Of a stretch of 64,000 nucleotides of DNA, positions 29,949-39,419 are shown in pieces; position 1 is the first letter of the stretch, and each line of letters begins with the position of its first letter. The notes under the pieces are model-generated. The model saw only the letters and a list, made by a program, of their open reading frames with translations. It searched no databases and was not told the origin of the DNA. Origin of the DNA: Levilactobacillus yonginensis (GTDB lineage Bacteria > Bacillota > Bacilli > Lactobacillales > Lactobacillaceae). The stretch lies in assembly GCF_964065165.1 (NCBI RefSeq), contig NZ_OZ061549.1, positions 186,001-250,000 on the forward strand, given 5' to 3'. A program made the translations under genes and the position numbers.

Positions 29949-32900
29949 ATGAAAAGATTAGCCACAAGTATTTTTCTGACAGTCATTTCCATAGTTGGCG
30001 TTTTATTTGGTTTATCCAGTATAGCTAGGGCGAGTAACTATCAAAATACGCTCCCGTTCTGTAATCCAGGGGGTGTCATAGATAAGAGTGCTTACTCACA
30101 AGGTGAATTGAATCAGCTAACGGCAATTACACATGGCACTGATTATTCCGGAAATCTAAGTTTAGATAGTGTCTCTTCACATTATGTCTATCAATTGATG
30201 GGTAGCAATTTAAAAAACTTTACGGGTTCCGATGGTGTTCTTCAGTTATATAATGAATCCAGTTTTATGACGACACAGATGGTTAAGGATGCCGCTAAGT
30301 ATTGGAATATTATCGCTGGTCAAAATATTGTTGAGGTGGTTGATTCCGTTGAAAAAAGTGATGAAGTCATCCATGATGTTATGGATGGTAACCCTGGGGT
30401 CTTGGGCGGTCAAAGTTATGACGGGAATGGAATTAAATTTTATCCGAATAATTGGAAGCTTCAAAGTTTAGGTATCTCTACTCAAGCTCAGCAGAATTGG
30501 AAAGAGGCAACGGTTATTCATGAAATTGGCCATGCATTAGGTATTCCACATTTGGGTGGGGGCCTTGATGGTTTAAATGCCAGTAATTCTGGTGTGAGTT
30601 CAAGTGAATTTATGGCCTACTGGACGACAGAAATTGCTGGAGCTCCCTTAGTGAACATGAAGGGGATAACCAGTACAACAATGGATGCTGCAGCACTCGC
30701 AATGGCCGCGACTACCTGGCAGAAACCAAGGAAAGTTGCAGAATGGATATTTTCGGGAAGTTCGGAAAGTGTCAATTATTTTACTGGACTTGTAAGTGCA
30801 ACACTTCCGTGGGGTGTGCAGATTGGATCAATGGGTGATTATATTCAATTGAAAAAGAATTGCTCGGGTGACTTGGTTGTAAAAGATAAAAATTATGATG
30901 TATATCAGTTGGATGATAAGGTTTTGGAAACTGGACAACTAGAAGTGGCAAAGAATATGGGATCCGTAGAACATATGGGTTTATTCGATCAAATAGTTAC
31001 TGTAGGAACTGAATACCAAACTAAAAATGGTGACTCATATTATCGGGTGAATTTTAACAATGAAGACTACGTCGTGAATGCTAAAGCTTTTGAATGGGGT
31101 GTAGAAATAGATACACCAGATAATTTGCTTCAAAGTCAGGAAAAAGTAGATGAAGTGAAAACGATTGGGGCCGATGCGAGTGTTTACCAATTTGAGCAAC
31201 AAGACTTTAATCAGAAACCCTCTATCAAAGCAGCCAAGGTGGGCACGACGAAGGCTCTTGGAATTGTGGGTAAGCAGGCACATGCGCTCATTAAGTATGT
31301 GAGTACGAATGGCTACATCTATTATCGAATTAATTTAGGCGGTGTAGACTATATTCTTCATTCGAGTGCTTTTAATAGTGCTAACTGGGGTGTAGAGATT
31401 AATTCTGAGAATGAAGTTATTCAAAGTAAAAAAAATGTAGATAAACAGCTTACAATTGGGAGTAAATATAACGTCTATCAGTTTGATGACCAAGTCATTG
31501 ATGATAAGGGAACGCAAAAAGCTACGCTCTTAGGAAATACTGAAACACTAAATCTTGTTGGTAAGAATGTTAATATTTCGACGTCTTATACAAGCTCTAA
31601 AGGGAATACCTACTATCGTTTCAAGGTTGATGGAACGTCTTACGTTGTTATGGCAAATGCTTTTGATTCGGAAAATTGGGGCGTAGAAATCAATTCAGTA
31701 GATGAAGTTCTTCAAAGCTATGAAACTTATGAGACAACGATGCCAGTGTTAAGGCAGTATAATGTTTATCAATTTGATAATTCAATTATTGATAATAAAG
31801 AGACGGCGAAGGCAATTCAAGCTGGTAATACTCGGACGCAGAATCTTATTGATCAACAGGTGAAAGTTACTGAGAAGTATATCAGCAGTAAAGGTTACAC
31901 ATACTATCGAATCAAGGCTAAAAACCAAGAGTACGTTATTCAATCGGGAGCGTTCAGCCTCGATACCTGGGGTGTTGAAATTGGTCAAAGCGGTAACATG
32001 ATACAAGCGTATGAACCGAGTGAAGATACTCAGTTAACGGTTGGTGCTACAGAAGATGTTTACCAATTCAGTGATGACATAATTGATCAGAAGAAAACGA
32101 TTCGCGCCAAAAAAGTTGGTACGACAGATACTTTGCAACTGATTGATCAGAAGGTAAAAATAATTAAACGTTATCAGAGCTCAGCAGGCCATATCTACTA
32201 TCGTGTTAACTTTGACGGACTGGAGTACGTTGTCCAGTCAACGGCTTTTAATTCTAAGCACTGGGGAGCTGAACTAGATTATGCCGACAATGTTCTTCAA
32301 TCACGAGAGCCACTTAGCGTCACTTTGACAATAAAAAACACCTCTAATTTATACGATTTCGATGACAAGATTATTGATGATAAATTGAGCAAAAAAGCTG
32401 AACTGTTGGGAACCACGGTTGAGAAAGGGCTTATTGGAAAATCGGTCAAGGCAACGGAACTATATATAAGTAATCAAGGGTATCTCTACTATCGCATTTC
32501 AAGCGAAGGAACGAGCTATGCTACTAAAGCCTCTTCGTTTGATTTATCGGATTGGGGAGTTTTAATCAATTCACCAGGTGAAATTATTCAAGAGGGACAG
32601 ACAGTTGAAAAGGTACTCACTATTGGTGCGTCGTACAATGTTTATCAGTTTAACGAAGTCGTTTTGTCTCAACAAGCAATTGCTAATGCCACACAAGCTG
32701 GTACAGCAGAAAAAATGGGATTACTTGATAAGCAGGTTCACGTTATAGAGAAATATACAAGCAATAAAGGGTATGTCTATTATCGAATCTTGGATTCGGG
32801 AAAAGAATATGTCATTAATAGTAGGGCTTTTAATTCAGAAAATTGGGGCGTTGAAATAAACTCTGCAGATGAGGTGTTGCAAAATAGGCAGTCAGTAGAC

Positions 32901-33128
32901 CAAAGGATGGTGATAACTAAAACGTATAATGCTTATCAATTTGACGATACAGTTATTGATGAGAAGAGACATAAAAAGGCAACCCAAATTGATAATACTG
33001 AAAAACTTGGTTTAGTGGGAAAGTCAGTTCACGTGATTGAAAAGTATACAAGTAATCGAAATAATGATTACTACCGGATTGAGATTGGAAATGAACAGTA
33101 TGTCGTGGGTGTTGGGGCTTTTGGATAA
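29949..33128 (+). CDS. Secreted metzincin-like peptidase with eight wall-binding-like repeats
   Basis: 1059 residues from ATG 29949, chosen for GAGAGGA 8 bases upstream and the clean signal peptide that follows (cleavage near ARA-SNY, about 27). The catalytic part (30-285) is homologous to the protein at 9249, with HEIGHALGIPH (191-201) and EFMAYW as probable Met-turn. From about 288 to the end there are eight repeats of about 97 residues, each opening WGV.I and containing VYQFDD, then YYRI and a Y-V-....AF ending. This pattern recalls GW/SH3-like cell-wall-binding modules. The protein is therefore likely exported and held on the wall through its repeats. Confidence 0.8.
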   Translation: MKRLATSIFLTVISIVGVLFGLSSIARASNYQNTLPFCNPGGVIDKSAYSQGELNQLTAITHGTDYSGNLSLDSVSSHYVYQLMGSNLKNFTGSDGVLQLYNESSFMTTQMVKDAAKYWNIIAGQNIVEVVDSVEKSDEVIHDVMDGNPGVLGGQSYDGNGIKFYPNNWKLQSLGISTQAQQNWKEATVIHEIGHALGIPHLGGGLDGLNASNSGVSSSEFMAYWTTEIAGAPLVNMKGITSTTMDAAALAMAATTWQKPRKVAEWIFSGSSESVNYFTGLVSATLPWGVQIGSMGDYIQLKKNCSGDLVVKDKNYDVYQLDDKVLETGQLEVAKNMGSVEHMGLFDQIVTVGTEYQTKNGDSYYRVNFNNEDYVVNAKAFEWGVEIDTPDNLLQSQEKVDEVKTIGADASVYQFEQQDFNQKPSIKAAKVGTTKALGIVGKQAHALIKYVSTNGYIYYRINLGGVDYILHSSAFNSANWGVEINSENEVIQSKKNVDKQLTIGSKYNVYQFDDQVIDDKGTQKATLLGNTETLNLVGKNVNISTSYTSSKGNTYYRFKVDGTSYVVMANAFDSENWGVEINSVDEVLQSYETYETTMPVLRQYNVYQFDNSIIDNKETAKAIQAGNTRTQNLIDQQVKVTEKYISSKGYTYYRIKAKNQEYVIQSGAFSLDTWGVEIGQSGNMIQAYEPSEDTQLTVGATEDVYQFSDDIIDQKKTIRAKKVGTTDTLQLIDQKVKIIKRYQSSAGHIYYRVNFDGLEYVVQSTAFNSKHWGAELDYADNVLQSREPLSVTLTIKNTSNLYDFDDKIIDDKLSKKAELLGTTVEKGLIGKSVKATELYISNQGYLYYRISSEGTSYATKASSFDLSDWGVLINSPGEIIQEGQTVEKVLTIGASYNVYQFNEVVLSQQAIANATQAGTAEKMGLLDKQVHVIEKYTSNKGYVYYRILDSGKEYVINSRAFNSENWGVEINSADEVLQNRQSVDQRMVITKTYNAYQFDDTVIDEKRHKKATQIDNTEKLGLVGKSVHVIEKYTSNRNNDYYRIEIGNEQYVVGVGAFG

Positions 33129-33182
33129 CTACTAAGTAGTTTATTGAGAATTTTTATTTTCACTTTAACATGGTTATGGTTG

Positions 33183-33217
33183 AAAAATGGGATGCTGAAT
33201 TCAGCATCCCATTTTTT
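33183..33217. terminator. Bidirectional-type terminator hairpin
   Basis: A self-complementary stem (AAAAATGGGATGCTGAA and complement) with T runs on both strands, 55 bases after the peptidase stop. Confidence 0.85.
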
Positions 33218-33338
33218 GAAATCATAGATCATTTGAAGCTAAGGAACAGTTACTTGGGAAAAAGATTTTGAAATATATTTCGTCAACAGTTAATTTGTTA
33301 CGATTTGAATGATTCGTAAGGATATTTTGAAAAAACGT

Positions 33339-33367
33339 TTGACTGTATCAAGCTTAATCATTATTAA
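33339..33367 (+). promoter_or_regulatory. Promoter of first acetyltransferase gene
   Basis: TTGACT, 17 bases, TATTAA, about 100 bases before the ATG at 33468. This is a close match to the sigma-A consensus. Confidence 0.6.
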
Positions 33368-33467
33368 GAGAAGTGGTATAGTGAAAACAGTTAATATTTT
33401 AGAGATGAATTTTGGCAAAAGCGTTATACATAGCTTTCGGTGAATAATTTAAGGGTGTGAGTGTGAT

Positions 33468-34301
33468 ATGGCAACAGAAATAAAAGGCGTCACTTTTTTT
33501 CAAAAAGGTTTAGTTTATGAGAAAGAACAATTTAGCAAAAGATTTGATTTTGCACCAGAAACTGGCAAGATGCTCAAGGACCACAAAATTTTTACCCGTT
33601 TTATGTCTGCAGATATCCGATTCAAATTGAATGAGAGACTTCATGTGGCCCGGAATGTGTCTGTAGAACCATACACTATTTTTGCTTCAGGGGGATATTT
33701 TTTTTCGATGGGCGCATTTAGTTATTCTCAAAGTAATTTACCAATTCATACGATTATTGGCCGGTATTCGGTGATTTCTGGTGCAGTGAGGGAAATGGGG
33801 CCTAACCATCCAATGAATCGCTTTACCTCGTCAATTCTGACCTACGACCCCCACAATGCTGCTCTCAATACGTATAAAGAAGATTTCAACGCACATATTG
33901 AACCGGTTCGAAGTGATGTGACAAGGGAGTATCCAATCATCATCGGCAATGATGTCTGGATTGGAGAAAATGTGACCTTTTCTTCTAAGGGGATTGTGGT
34001 CAATGACGGTGCCGTCATTGGTGCTGATTCGGTAGTTACCAAAGACGTTCCACCATACGCAGTGGTAGTTGGTGTTCCAGCTCACGTGATTAAATATCGT
34101 TTTGACCCAGATACCATTAAAAGATTAATGGCATTGAAGTGGTGGCAATATGATTTTGGACAATTTACAAATATTAAAGTTGATGATCCAATCGACAAAT
34201 TTTTGGACGAGGTTGAGAGCCTACAAGCAGCTGGTAAACTCAAGCCTTATGAACCTGAAATTGTGACGATGGCGGATTTTGACCGTTTAGAAGAAAAATA
34301 A
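33468..34301 (+). CDS. CatB-like O-acetyltransferase
   Basis: 277 residues. Hexapeptide-repeat (left-handed beta-helix) acetyltransferase: NHPMNRFTSS, then [34 protein letters not shown] and VPAHVIKYRF, with the C-terminal LKWWQYDF helix typical of the xenobiotic/CatB subgroup. It uses acetyl-CoA and probably acetylates a sugar of the surface glycan. A close paralogue faces it across the IS30. O-acetylation of the sugars on accessory-Sec glycoproteins is known (Asp2 does this in streptococci); the role here is inference. Confidence 0.85.
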   Translation: MATEIKGVTFFQKGLVYEKEQFSKRFDFAPETGKMLKDHKIFTRFMSADIRFKLNERLHVARNVSVEPYTIFASGGYFFSMGAFSYSQSNLPIHTIIGRYSVISGAVREMGPNHPMNRFTSSILTYDPHNAALNTYKEDFNAHIEPVRSDVTREYPIIIGNDVWIGENVTFSSKGIVVNDGAVIGADSVVTKDVPPYAVVVGVPAHVIKYRFDPDTIKRLMALKWWQYDFGQFTNIKVDDPIDKFLDEVESLQAAGKLKPYEPEIVTMADFDRLEEK

Positions 34302-34314
34302 TTTGGTTATTTAT

Positions 34315-34354
34315 AAAGAGAGGTTACTGATATCTGATCAGTAGCCTCTCTTTT
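34315..34354. terminator. Terminator hairpin after acetyltransferase
   Basis: AAAGAGAGG.TACTGATC-type stem (AAAGAGAGG with CCTCTCTTT plus inner TACTGAT/ATCAGTA) and a T-rich end. Confidence 0.8.
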
Positions 34355-34411
34355 AAGTACTTTTGATAGAGTAAAGACTAAAAAACTAGTTGCCTTGGGG
34401 CTTTTTAGGGT

Positions 34412-34436
34412 GACGAATTTACAATTGAAGTGCAAC
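34412..34436. repeat. IS30 left inverted repeat
   Basis: Starts GACGAATTTACAATTGAAG. It matches the complement of the right end at 20 of 25 positions. Confidence 0.8.
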
Positions 34437-34459
34437 AAATAAGAAGAAAATAAAAAAGA

Positions 34460-34529
34460 ACTCATAGCCTGAGTCCTGTAAAATGAAGTCACCACAACAA
34501 TCACTTAAAGGAGATCTTAGGCTATGAGT
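34460..34529 (+). promoter_or_regulatory. Hairpin covering transposase start codon
   Basis: ACTCATAGCCTGAG (34460-34473) pairs with CTTAGGCTATGAGT (34516-34529) at 13 of 14 positions, plus a G-U at the last. The second arm includes the ATG at 34524. A transcript entering from outside the IS would hide the start codon, whereas one starting inside the loop would not. Confidence 0.65.
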
Positions 34530-35522
34530 CCGTACAATCATCTTACCTTAAAAGACCGAGAATGCATACTGTTAGGAGTCACTTTAAACGATACTTATCA
34601 AGGTATTGCGGAGAAAATTGGCTGTTCAAAAGCCACCGTATCACGCGAAATTAAGCGCAACGGTGGCCGTGATGCATATTCAGCTGTCAAAGCACAAGAG
34701 AACTATCAGAGACGGCGACTGAAAAGCCGACGTCCTAGGATCTTAGCTGACTTGAAACTACGAGATTTTGTCCTTCACCGCATCGTTCAATGCCAATGGT
34801 CTCCGGAACAAATCTCAGGCCGTTTAGTTCACGAAAATAGCGAATGGCAAATCAGTTACAATACTATTTATCGCGGAATTAAACTCGATAATTTAGGGAT
34901 TAAACGCAAGAGTCACGGTGCACGTGGCTTTGCCCGTAAGTTGCGTCACCGTGGCAAAACCCGTAAGGTCAAAGGAACGGTTAACGAACGACGTGGTCGG
35001 TTTAACGAGGTGCTTTCAGTTCATGAACGACCAGTTTCGTGCAATAAACGGAGCTGGTTCGGCCATTGGGAAGGCGACACCGTTCAGGGTAAAACTGGGC
35101 GTTCAGCTTTGGTTACATTGGTGGACCGTAAATCACGGTACTTATTGTCTCAACGAGTTTCCAAAGTAAACGCCAAGAACGTCACGCAAGCTATGATTGA
35201 CCTACTGCATACTGTGACGCCCAAACGAGTTCGTACGCTTACGCCGGATCGTGGAACTGAATTCGCAGGATACCGCGAAGTTAGTCAAGAACTTGGTATT
35301 CCAGTCTATTTCCCAGATCCACATGCGCCCCAGCAACGGGGAACCAATGAGAATACCAATGGCCTTATTCGTGAGTACTTCCCCAAGGGAACCGATTTAG
35401 ATCAGCTCACTGACCAAGATATTTATCAGTTCGTTGAAGTGCTAAATAACCGACCACGCAAGATTTTAGGCTGGAAGAGTCCATCTGAAGTTTTCTTTGG
35501 GACAAAGTTACACTTGATTTGA
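34524..35522 (+). CDS. IS30-family transposase
   Basis: 332 residues, full length for the family; AAAGGAG 10 bases before the ATG. There is an N-terminal helix-turn-helix ([19 protein letters not shown], about 25-43). The DDE catalytic residues lie in [18 protein letters not shown] and [17 protein letters not shown]. No frameshift, so the element may still be active. The last 15 bases overlap the convergent acetyltransferase gene. Confidence 0.93.
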   Translation: MSPYNHLTLKDRECILLGVTLNDTYQGIAEKIGCSKATVSREIKRNGGRDAYSAVKAQENYQRRRLKSRRPRILADLKLRDFVLHRIVQCQWSPEQISGRLVHENSEWQISYNTIYRGIKLDNLGIKRKSHGARGFARKLRHRGKTRKVKGTVNERRGRFNEVLSVHERPVSCNKRSWFGHWEGDTVQGKTGRSALVTLVDRKSRYLLSQRVSKVNAKNVTQAMIDLLHTVTPKRVRTLTPDRGTEFAGYREVSQELGIPVYFPDPHAPQQRGTNENTNGLIREYFPKGTDLDQLTDQDIYQFVEVLNNRPRKILGWKSPSEVFFGTKLHLI

Positions 35523-35531
35523 CAATTCGTC
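35507..35531. repeat. IS30 right inverted repeat
   Basis: Ends ...GACAATTCGTC. On the minus strand it encodes the last residues DELSNQV and the stop codon of the neighbouring acetyltransferase. Confidence 0.8.
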
Positions 35532-36371
35532 GTCTTCCTCTTCAGTCTGAATGAAATCATCGATTCCGATTGGGGTGGGATTAAATGGTTGAATGTCACC
35601 CATGTCGATTAGGTGCTCCATTGAATGAATGAAATCTTCGATTTTGTCATCGCCACGAATTCCCTCGAAGTCAGCGAAGCCATATTGCCACCACTGAAGT
35701 TTTAATAGGTGTTGAATAATTTCAGGTGGGAATCGATATTTGAGAATTTTAGCAGGTACCCCGCCAACCACAGCGTACGGTGGGACATCTTTAGTGACTA
35801 ACGCACCACCAGCAATGACGGCACCGTTGCCGACTGTAACACCTTTAGGAACAAAGGTAACGTTTTCGCCTATCCAAACATCATTTCCAATGGTAATCGG
35901 GCCACCATTTTTGACCTTGCTAGGAACATTTTGGAAGGATTTTCCCGCTTCCTCTAAGTAGTCCTGGTAGGCACTGTTATGCATATCATAGGTTAGCGTT
36001 GATGAGGTGAAACGATCGATTGGGTGGCTACCCTGCATTCGTCTAACTCCGCTAGCAATGGAGGAGTATCGACCAACGACAGTATTAAGTGGCAAATCAT
36101 TATTACCAGTCAAACTAAACGCACCCATGGAGAAAAAGCGTCGGCCGCCAAGAAATAATGTATAAGGCTCTATTTGAGTATTTAGTGGAACTTCAATCAG
36201 AGAATCATATCTTAAACGATGAGAGTTATCTTTAATTATTCGTGTATAAATATGTTTCTCATTGAACATGTCTCGCAGTGACTGGTTAACCTTAAATTGT
36301 TTACGACGGGGCAAGTACATTGCTTCCAAACCATTCTGAGCAAAAGTAATGCCATTGATTTTTGATGTCAT
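35508..36371 (-). CDS. CatB-like O-acetyltransferase, 3' end provided by IS30
   Basis: 287 residues; AAGGAAG 7 bases before the ATG. Left-handed beta-helix acetyltransferase with [52 protein letters not shown] and LKWWQYGF-like LQWWQYGF, paralogous to 33468-34301. After [11 protein letters not shown] the frame runs into the right repeat of the IS30, which adds DELSNQV and the TAA. The fold is complete before that point, so activity is probably kept while the original tail and terminator are lost. It is transcribed alone, away from the glycan operon. Confidence 0.85.
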   Translation of the reverse strand: MTSKINGITFAQNGLEAMYLPRRKQFKVNQSLRDMFNEKHIYTRIIKDNSHRLRYDSLIEVPLNTQIEPYTLFLGGRRFFSMGAFSLTGNNDLPLNTVVGRYSSIASGVRRMQGSHPIDRFTSSTLTYDMHNSAYQDYLEEAGKSFQNVPSKVKNGGPITIGNDVWIGENVTFVPKGVTVGNGAVIAGGALVTKDVPPYAVVGGVPAKILKYRFPPEIIQHLLKLQWWQYGFADFEGIRGDDKIEDFIHSMEHLIDMGDIQPFNPTPIGIDDFIQTEEEDDELSNQV

Positions 36372-36565
36372 CCGGATGCTTCCTTTACGTTAAAGTTATT
36401 AGGTAGCAATACTAGCACTGTAAAATTACGCTCGCTGCCAGTTTGCTTTTTTATAACAACATTTTAAACTATTAAATAGCCCTTGTCAGTAGAGAATGCT
36501 AAGTTATAGGCTAATCCAGAAATATAAGAACCCCATGATTCGATATCTGTGCAAATAAATATTCT
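36372..36565. other. Short AT-rich gap between reverse-strand genes
   Basis: Carries the upstream region of the acetyltransferase on the minus strand. No gene or clear promoter is seen. Confidence 0.3.
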
Positions 36566-36619
36566 AAATAAAAAGATGAAATTGGGTAGAGAGTGCAATG
36601 CTCCCGTCCCAATTTCATC
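36566..36619 (-). terminator. Terminator of cutC (minus strand)
   Basis: On the minus strand GATGAAATTGGG pairs with CCCAATTTCATC, followed by TTTTTATTT. Located 10 bases after the cutC stop. Confidence 0.85.
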
Positions 36620-36628
36620 GTCAATTGC

Positions 36629-37258
36629 TTACAGCACATTTTCCCCATAAACCAATTTAACACCTAACGCATCAGCCACACTGGCTGCTTCATCAGCCGT
36701 CACATCAGCCGGCACGAGCACCACGCTATCTGCATCGGCCAAGCGTTTGCTAGCAATCCAATCGGCTTCACGGTCGTCACCGTACTTACCCGTGCTCAGG
36801 ACTCGGTCGACACTCTGACTACCCAACCAATCCAGTGCCGCACCGCGGTCCTGTGGTCGAATCTGATCGAAGGCCGTATCAAACGTCAACGTCATGCCAC
36901 CAGCAGCGGCAATCAGCGTACTGAGGACTTCAACGTCCAACTGGCTCTGGTCGGTGAGGGCACCAAAGATGGCGCCGTCCGCTCCTAATTGTTGGGCTTC
37001 TAACAAGTCAGCCTCCATCATCTTGATTTCCACGCCGTTGTAGGGTGATTTGCCACCCCGTGGCGCGATGATCAAGTCGAGGGCTACCTGGTGCTCATGG
37101 GCGTAACGTACGGCTTCACCCATGACGCCCTTGCTAACTGTGGTGCCACCAGCCGCTAAGTTATCAGCGAGGGCCACCCGTTTGGCACCCGCTCTAATGG
37201 CAGCGGGTAATTCAGTATAATTTTCTAGTAACGGTTCAACTAACAGCAAAATCGTCAT
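36629..37258 (-). CDS. cutC: CutC family protein
   Basis: 209 residues from ATG 37258. AAAGGA touches this ATG, so the TTG three codons later, with an 8-base gap, may be the true start. TIM-barrel CutC signature: AGAKRVALADNLAAGGTTVSKGV is the family AGADRIELCDNL..GGTTPS region (about 24-45), followed by IIAPRGGKSPY and GAIFGALTD. The family was named for copper homeostasis in E. coli, but its biochemical role is uncertain. Divergent from the transporter gene at 37341, sharing an 82-base promoter region. Confidence 0.85.
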   Translation of the reverse strand: MTILLLVEPLLENYTELPAAIRAGAKRVALADNLAAGGTTVSKGVMGEAVRYAHEHQVALDLIIAPRGGKSPYNGVEIKMMEADLLEAQQLGADGAIFGALTDQSQLDVEVLSTLIAAAGGMTLTFDTAFDQIRPQDRGAALDWLGSQSVDRVLSTGKYGDDREADWIASKRLADADSVVLVPADVTADEAASVADALGVKLVYGENVL

Positions 37259-37340
37259 CCTTTCTCTGGCCGCTTGCGTTACAGCGGCGAACAGTATGGT
37301 ACAATGTACGCACCATTTTATTTCTTTAGGAGTGAAACTA

Positions 37341-38516
37341 TTGAAACCGGAATCTAAGCAGCATCGGTCGTGGTTCTGGAGCTGGGTCGTCAATAACCGC
37401 CTAGTTTCCATCCTGACAATCACGCTCCTTATTTTACTCATTTTACTTGTCCTAAGTAAAGTCCCATGGCTCGCAACGCCGTTTGTTTTGGTGGGACAGA
37501 TTCTGGGACTTCCCATTATTCTGGCCGGCGTGGGATATTATCTCTTAAATCCCGTGGTTGATCGGTTGGAAAAACGGGGGATTCACCGAAGTTGGTCCAT
37601 CATTGGGCTCTTTATTTTGGTGGCCCTTTTGATTGCCTGGGGACTGCTCAGCCTGATTCCCATGATTCAGCGGCAAATGACGTCACTCATTACGGAGTGG
37701 CCGCACTACTGGCACCAGATTACGCAGACCAGTATGACCTGGCTGAAAGACGACCGGTTGGATGGCCTTCGCAGCCAACTGGACCAATTCAACCAGCAAC
37801 TCTCATCTAGTTCGTCGACTGCCATCTCCACGTTCGCCAAGAATACGGTTAGCTCGGTCGGGGGAATCGTGAGTCGCGTTGTTTCCGTAGTGGTGGCCGT
37901 GGTGACGGCACCGTTTATCCTGTTCTATCTCTTGAGGGATGGTCACCAATTGCCTGATTATCTGGCAAAAATCTTACCGGTTAAGCGACGGTCTTCCGTG
38001 GTCCACCTCCTGCGAGAAATGAATCGGCAGGTCAGTAACTACGTTCGGGGACAGTTGATTGTGGCGTTCATTGTGGCCATTCTCTTCTACATTGGTTTCT
38101 TGATTGTCGGCTTACGGTTTGCCTTACTCCTAGGTATCGTTGCTGGGGTCCTGAATCTGATTCCGTATCTGGGGTCGTTTCTGGCCATGGTGCCGGCAGT
38201 TGTGGTAGCCGCGTTCATTTCACCGTGGATGTTGGTCAAGGTCCTCATCGTCTTTATTATTGAACAAACGTTAGAAGGGCGAATCATTTCGCCGATTGTG
38301 TTAGGAAGCTCCCTCAAGATACATCCACTGACCATTATCTTTATCCTGCTAATTGCAGGGAAAGCATTTGGGGTGCTCGGGGTCGTCTTGGGAATTCCAG
38401 GCTACGCCGTCATTCGGGTCGTTGCCACGGAAATCTTCCATTGGTATCAGAAATTTGCGGGTGGCTATGAAGAACCCGTTGTCGAACAAGGAGTCAGTGA
38501 AAATGAAGAAAATTGA
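37341..38516 (+). CDS. AI-2E/PerM-family transporter
   Basis: 391 residues from TTG 37341 (TAGGAG 7 bases upstream). About seven to eight membrane segments, a central soluble region (about 110-170) and the late conserved block VAGVLNLIPYLGSFLAMVP and QTLEGRIISPIVLG, both typical of the PF01594 family. The family exports small solutes or, in some members, autoinducer-2; the substrate here is unknown. It overlaps the next gene by 14 bases, so the two are co-translated. An extended -10 box (TGGTACAAT) lies about 35 bases upstream. Confidence 0.88.
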   Translation: MKPESKQHRSWFWSWVVNNRLVSILTITLLILLILLVLSKVPWLATPFVLVGQILGLPIILAGVGYYLLNPVVDRLEKRGIHRSWSIIGLFILVALLIAWGLLSLIPMIQRQMTSLITEWPHYWHQITQTSMTWLKDDRLDGLRSQLDQFNQQLSSSSSTAISTFAKNTVSSVGGIVSRVVSVVVAVVTAPFILFYLLRDGHQLPDYLAKILPVKRRSSVVHLLREMNRQVSNYVRGQLIVAFIVAILFYIGFLIVGLRFALLLGIVAGVLNLIPYLGSFLAMVPAVVVAAFISPWMLVKVLIVFIIEQTLEGRIISPIVLGSSLKIHPLTIIFILLIAGKAFGVLGVVLGIPGYAVIRVVATEIFHWYQKFAGGYEEPVVEQGVSENEEN

Positions 38517-39354
38517 TCAAGCGACGGCTTTTCTGGCCGCTCGTCCCACACTATTTCGGTGCCCCGTCTGTCTGGAACCGTACGCCACGGTCGAGGGGCA
38601 CAGCCTCATCTGTCCCAATGGCCACAACGTTGACCTCTCTAAGAAGGGGACACTGTATTTCATGCAACGCGCGGTAGCCAGCGAATATGACAATGCCATG
38701 TTAGCTGCTCGGCGGCGGATGCTGCAGGCTGGCTTGTTTAAGGGCATCACGGATGCCTTTGCGGCTAAATTGCCGGCAGCTCCGCAAACAATCTTAGACG
38801 TTGGCTGTGGGGAAGGGGCACCGTTAGACGACGTTCTCGCCCAGCGTGACGGGCAGGACACAGCCGTTGGGTTTGACCTGTCTAAGCCAGGAATCAACCT
38901 CGCCACGCAGCTTGAGAACAACGCGTTCTTCTGCGTGGCTGACCTGGCCCAAATGCCATTCACTGACAGCCAATTTACGGCGATTTTAGACCTGTTCTCG
39001 CCATCCGCCTATAATGAGTTCAACCGGGTCTTAGCGCCTGGAGGACAGCTCCTAAAGGTGATTCCCAACGCCGATTACTTAATTGAGTTACGGCAAGCCA
39101 TCTTTCCAGCTGGCAGTACCCATGCAACTTACGATAACAGCAATGTTTTGAACCTGTTCCAGCAACATTATCCAGATTCGAGTGTTGAACGGATTCGTTA
39201 CCAGGTACCGGTCCCAGCTGAGTTATTCAGTGACCTGATGTTGATGACGCCCATGCACTGGGGAGCGTCGGAAGACCGGTTAGCGGCAGTTAAGGCCAAT
39301 CCGTTCCCAGAGATCACGGTGGACGTGACCCTCTTAACGGCACAAGGGATTTAG
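38503..39354 (+). CDS. rlmA: 23S rRNA guanine-N1 methyltransferase, RlmA-type
   Basis: 283 residues from ATG 38503 (AAGGAG upstream, start inside the transporter gene). N-terminal zinc site Cys20, Cys23, Cys37, His41, as in RlmA enzymes, then SAM-binding ILDVGCGEG (about 98-106) and VIPNADYLIEL. RlmA(I) methylates G745 and RlmA(II) methylates G748 in helix 35 of 23S rRNA; Gram-positive enzymes are usually RlmA(II). The choice between them cannot be made here. Confidence 0.85.
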   Translation: MKKIDQATAFLAARPTLFRCPVCLEPYATVEGHSLICPNGHNVDLSKKGTLYFMQRAVASEYDNAMLAARRRMLQAGLFKGITDAFAAKLPAAPQTILDVGCGEGAPLDDVLAQRDGQDTAVGFDLSKPGINLATQLENNAFFCVADLAQMPFTDSQFTAILDLFSPSAYNEFNRVLAPGGQLLKVIPNADYLIELRQAIFPAGSTHATYDNSNVLNLFQQHYPDSSVERIRYQVPVPAELFSDLMLMTPMHWGASEDRLAAVKANPFPEITVDVTLLTAQGI

Positions 39355-39384
39355 TAAAACGTTAAAAAATCTTATGTAAAGTTC

Positions 39385-39413
39385 TTGAACACCTAACGGC
39401 GGAGTGTTATATT
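39385..39413 (+). promoter_or_regulatory. Strong promoter without a downstream gene
   Basis: TTGAAC, 17 bases, TATATT: near-consensus spacing and boxes. The only thing downstream is a terminator about 75-110 bases later. Confidence 0.6.
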
Positions 39414-39419
39414 GACCTA

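Larger units (their letters stand above)
34412..35531 (+). mobile_element. IS30-family insertion sequence, complete
   Basis: About 1.12 kb, bounded by 25-base imperfect inverted repeats (20 of 25 match; outer end GACGAATT) and containing one intact IS30 transposase. GT stands outside each end and could be a 2-base target duplication. It lies between two convergent acetyltransferase genes and its right repeat contains the stop codon of the second. Confidence 0.85.

Noticed and set aside
1..36400. Accessory Sec genes (secA2, secY2, asp1-3) expected with the adhesin signal
   Set aside because: No reading frame in the window has their features; they may lie upstream of base 1 or elsewhere.
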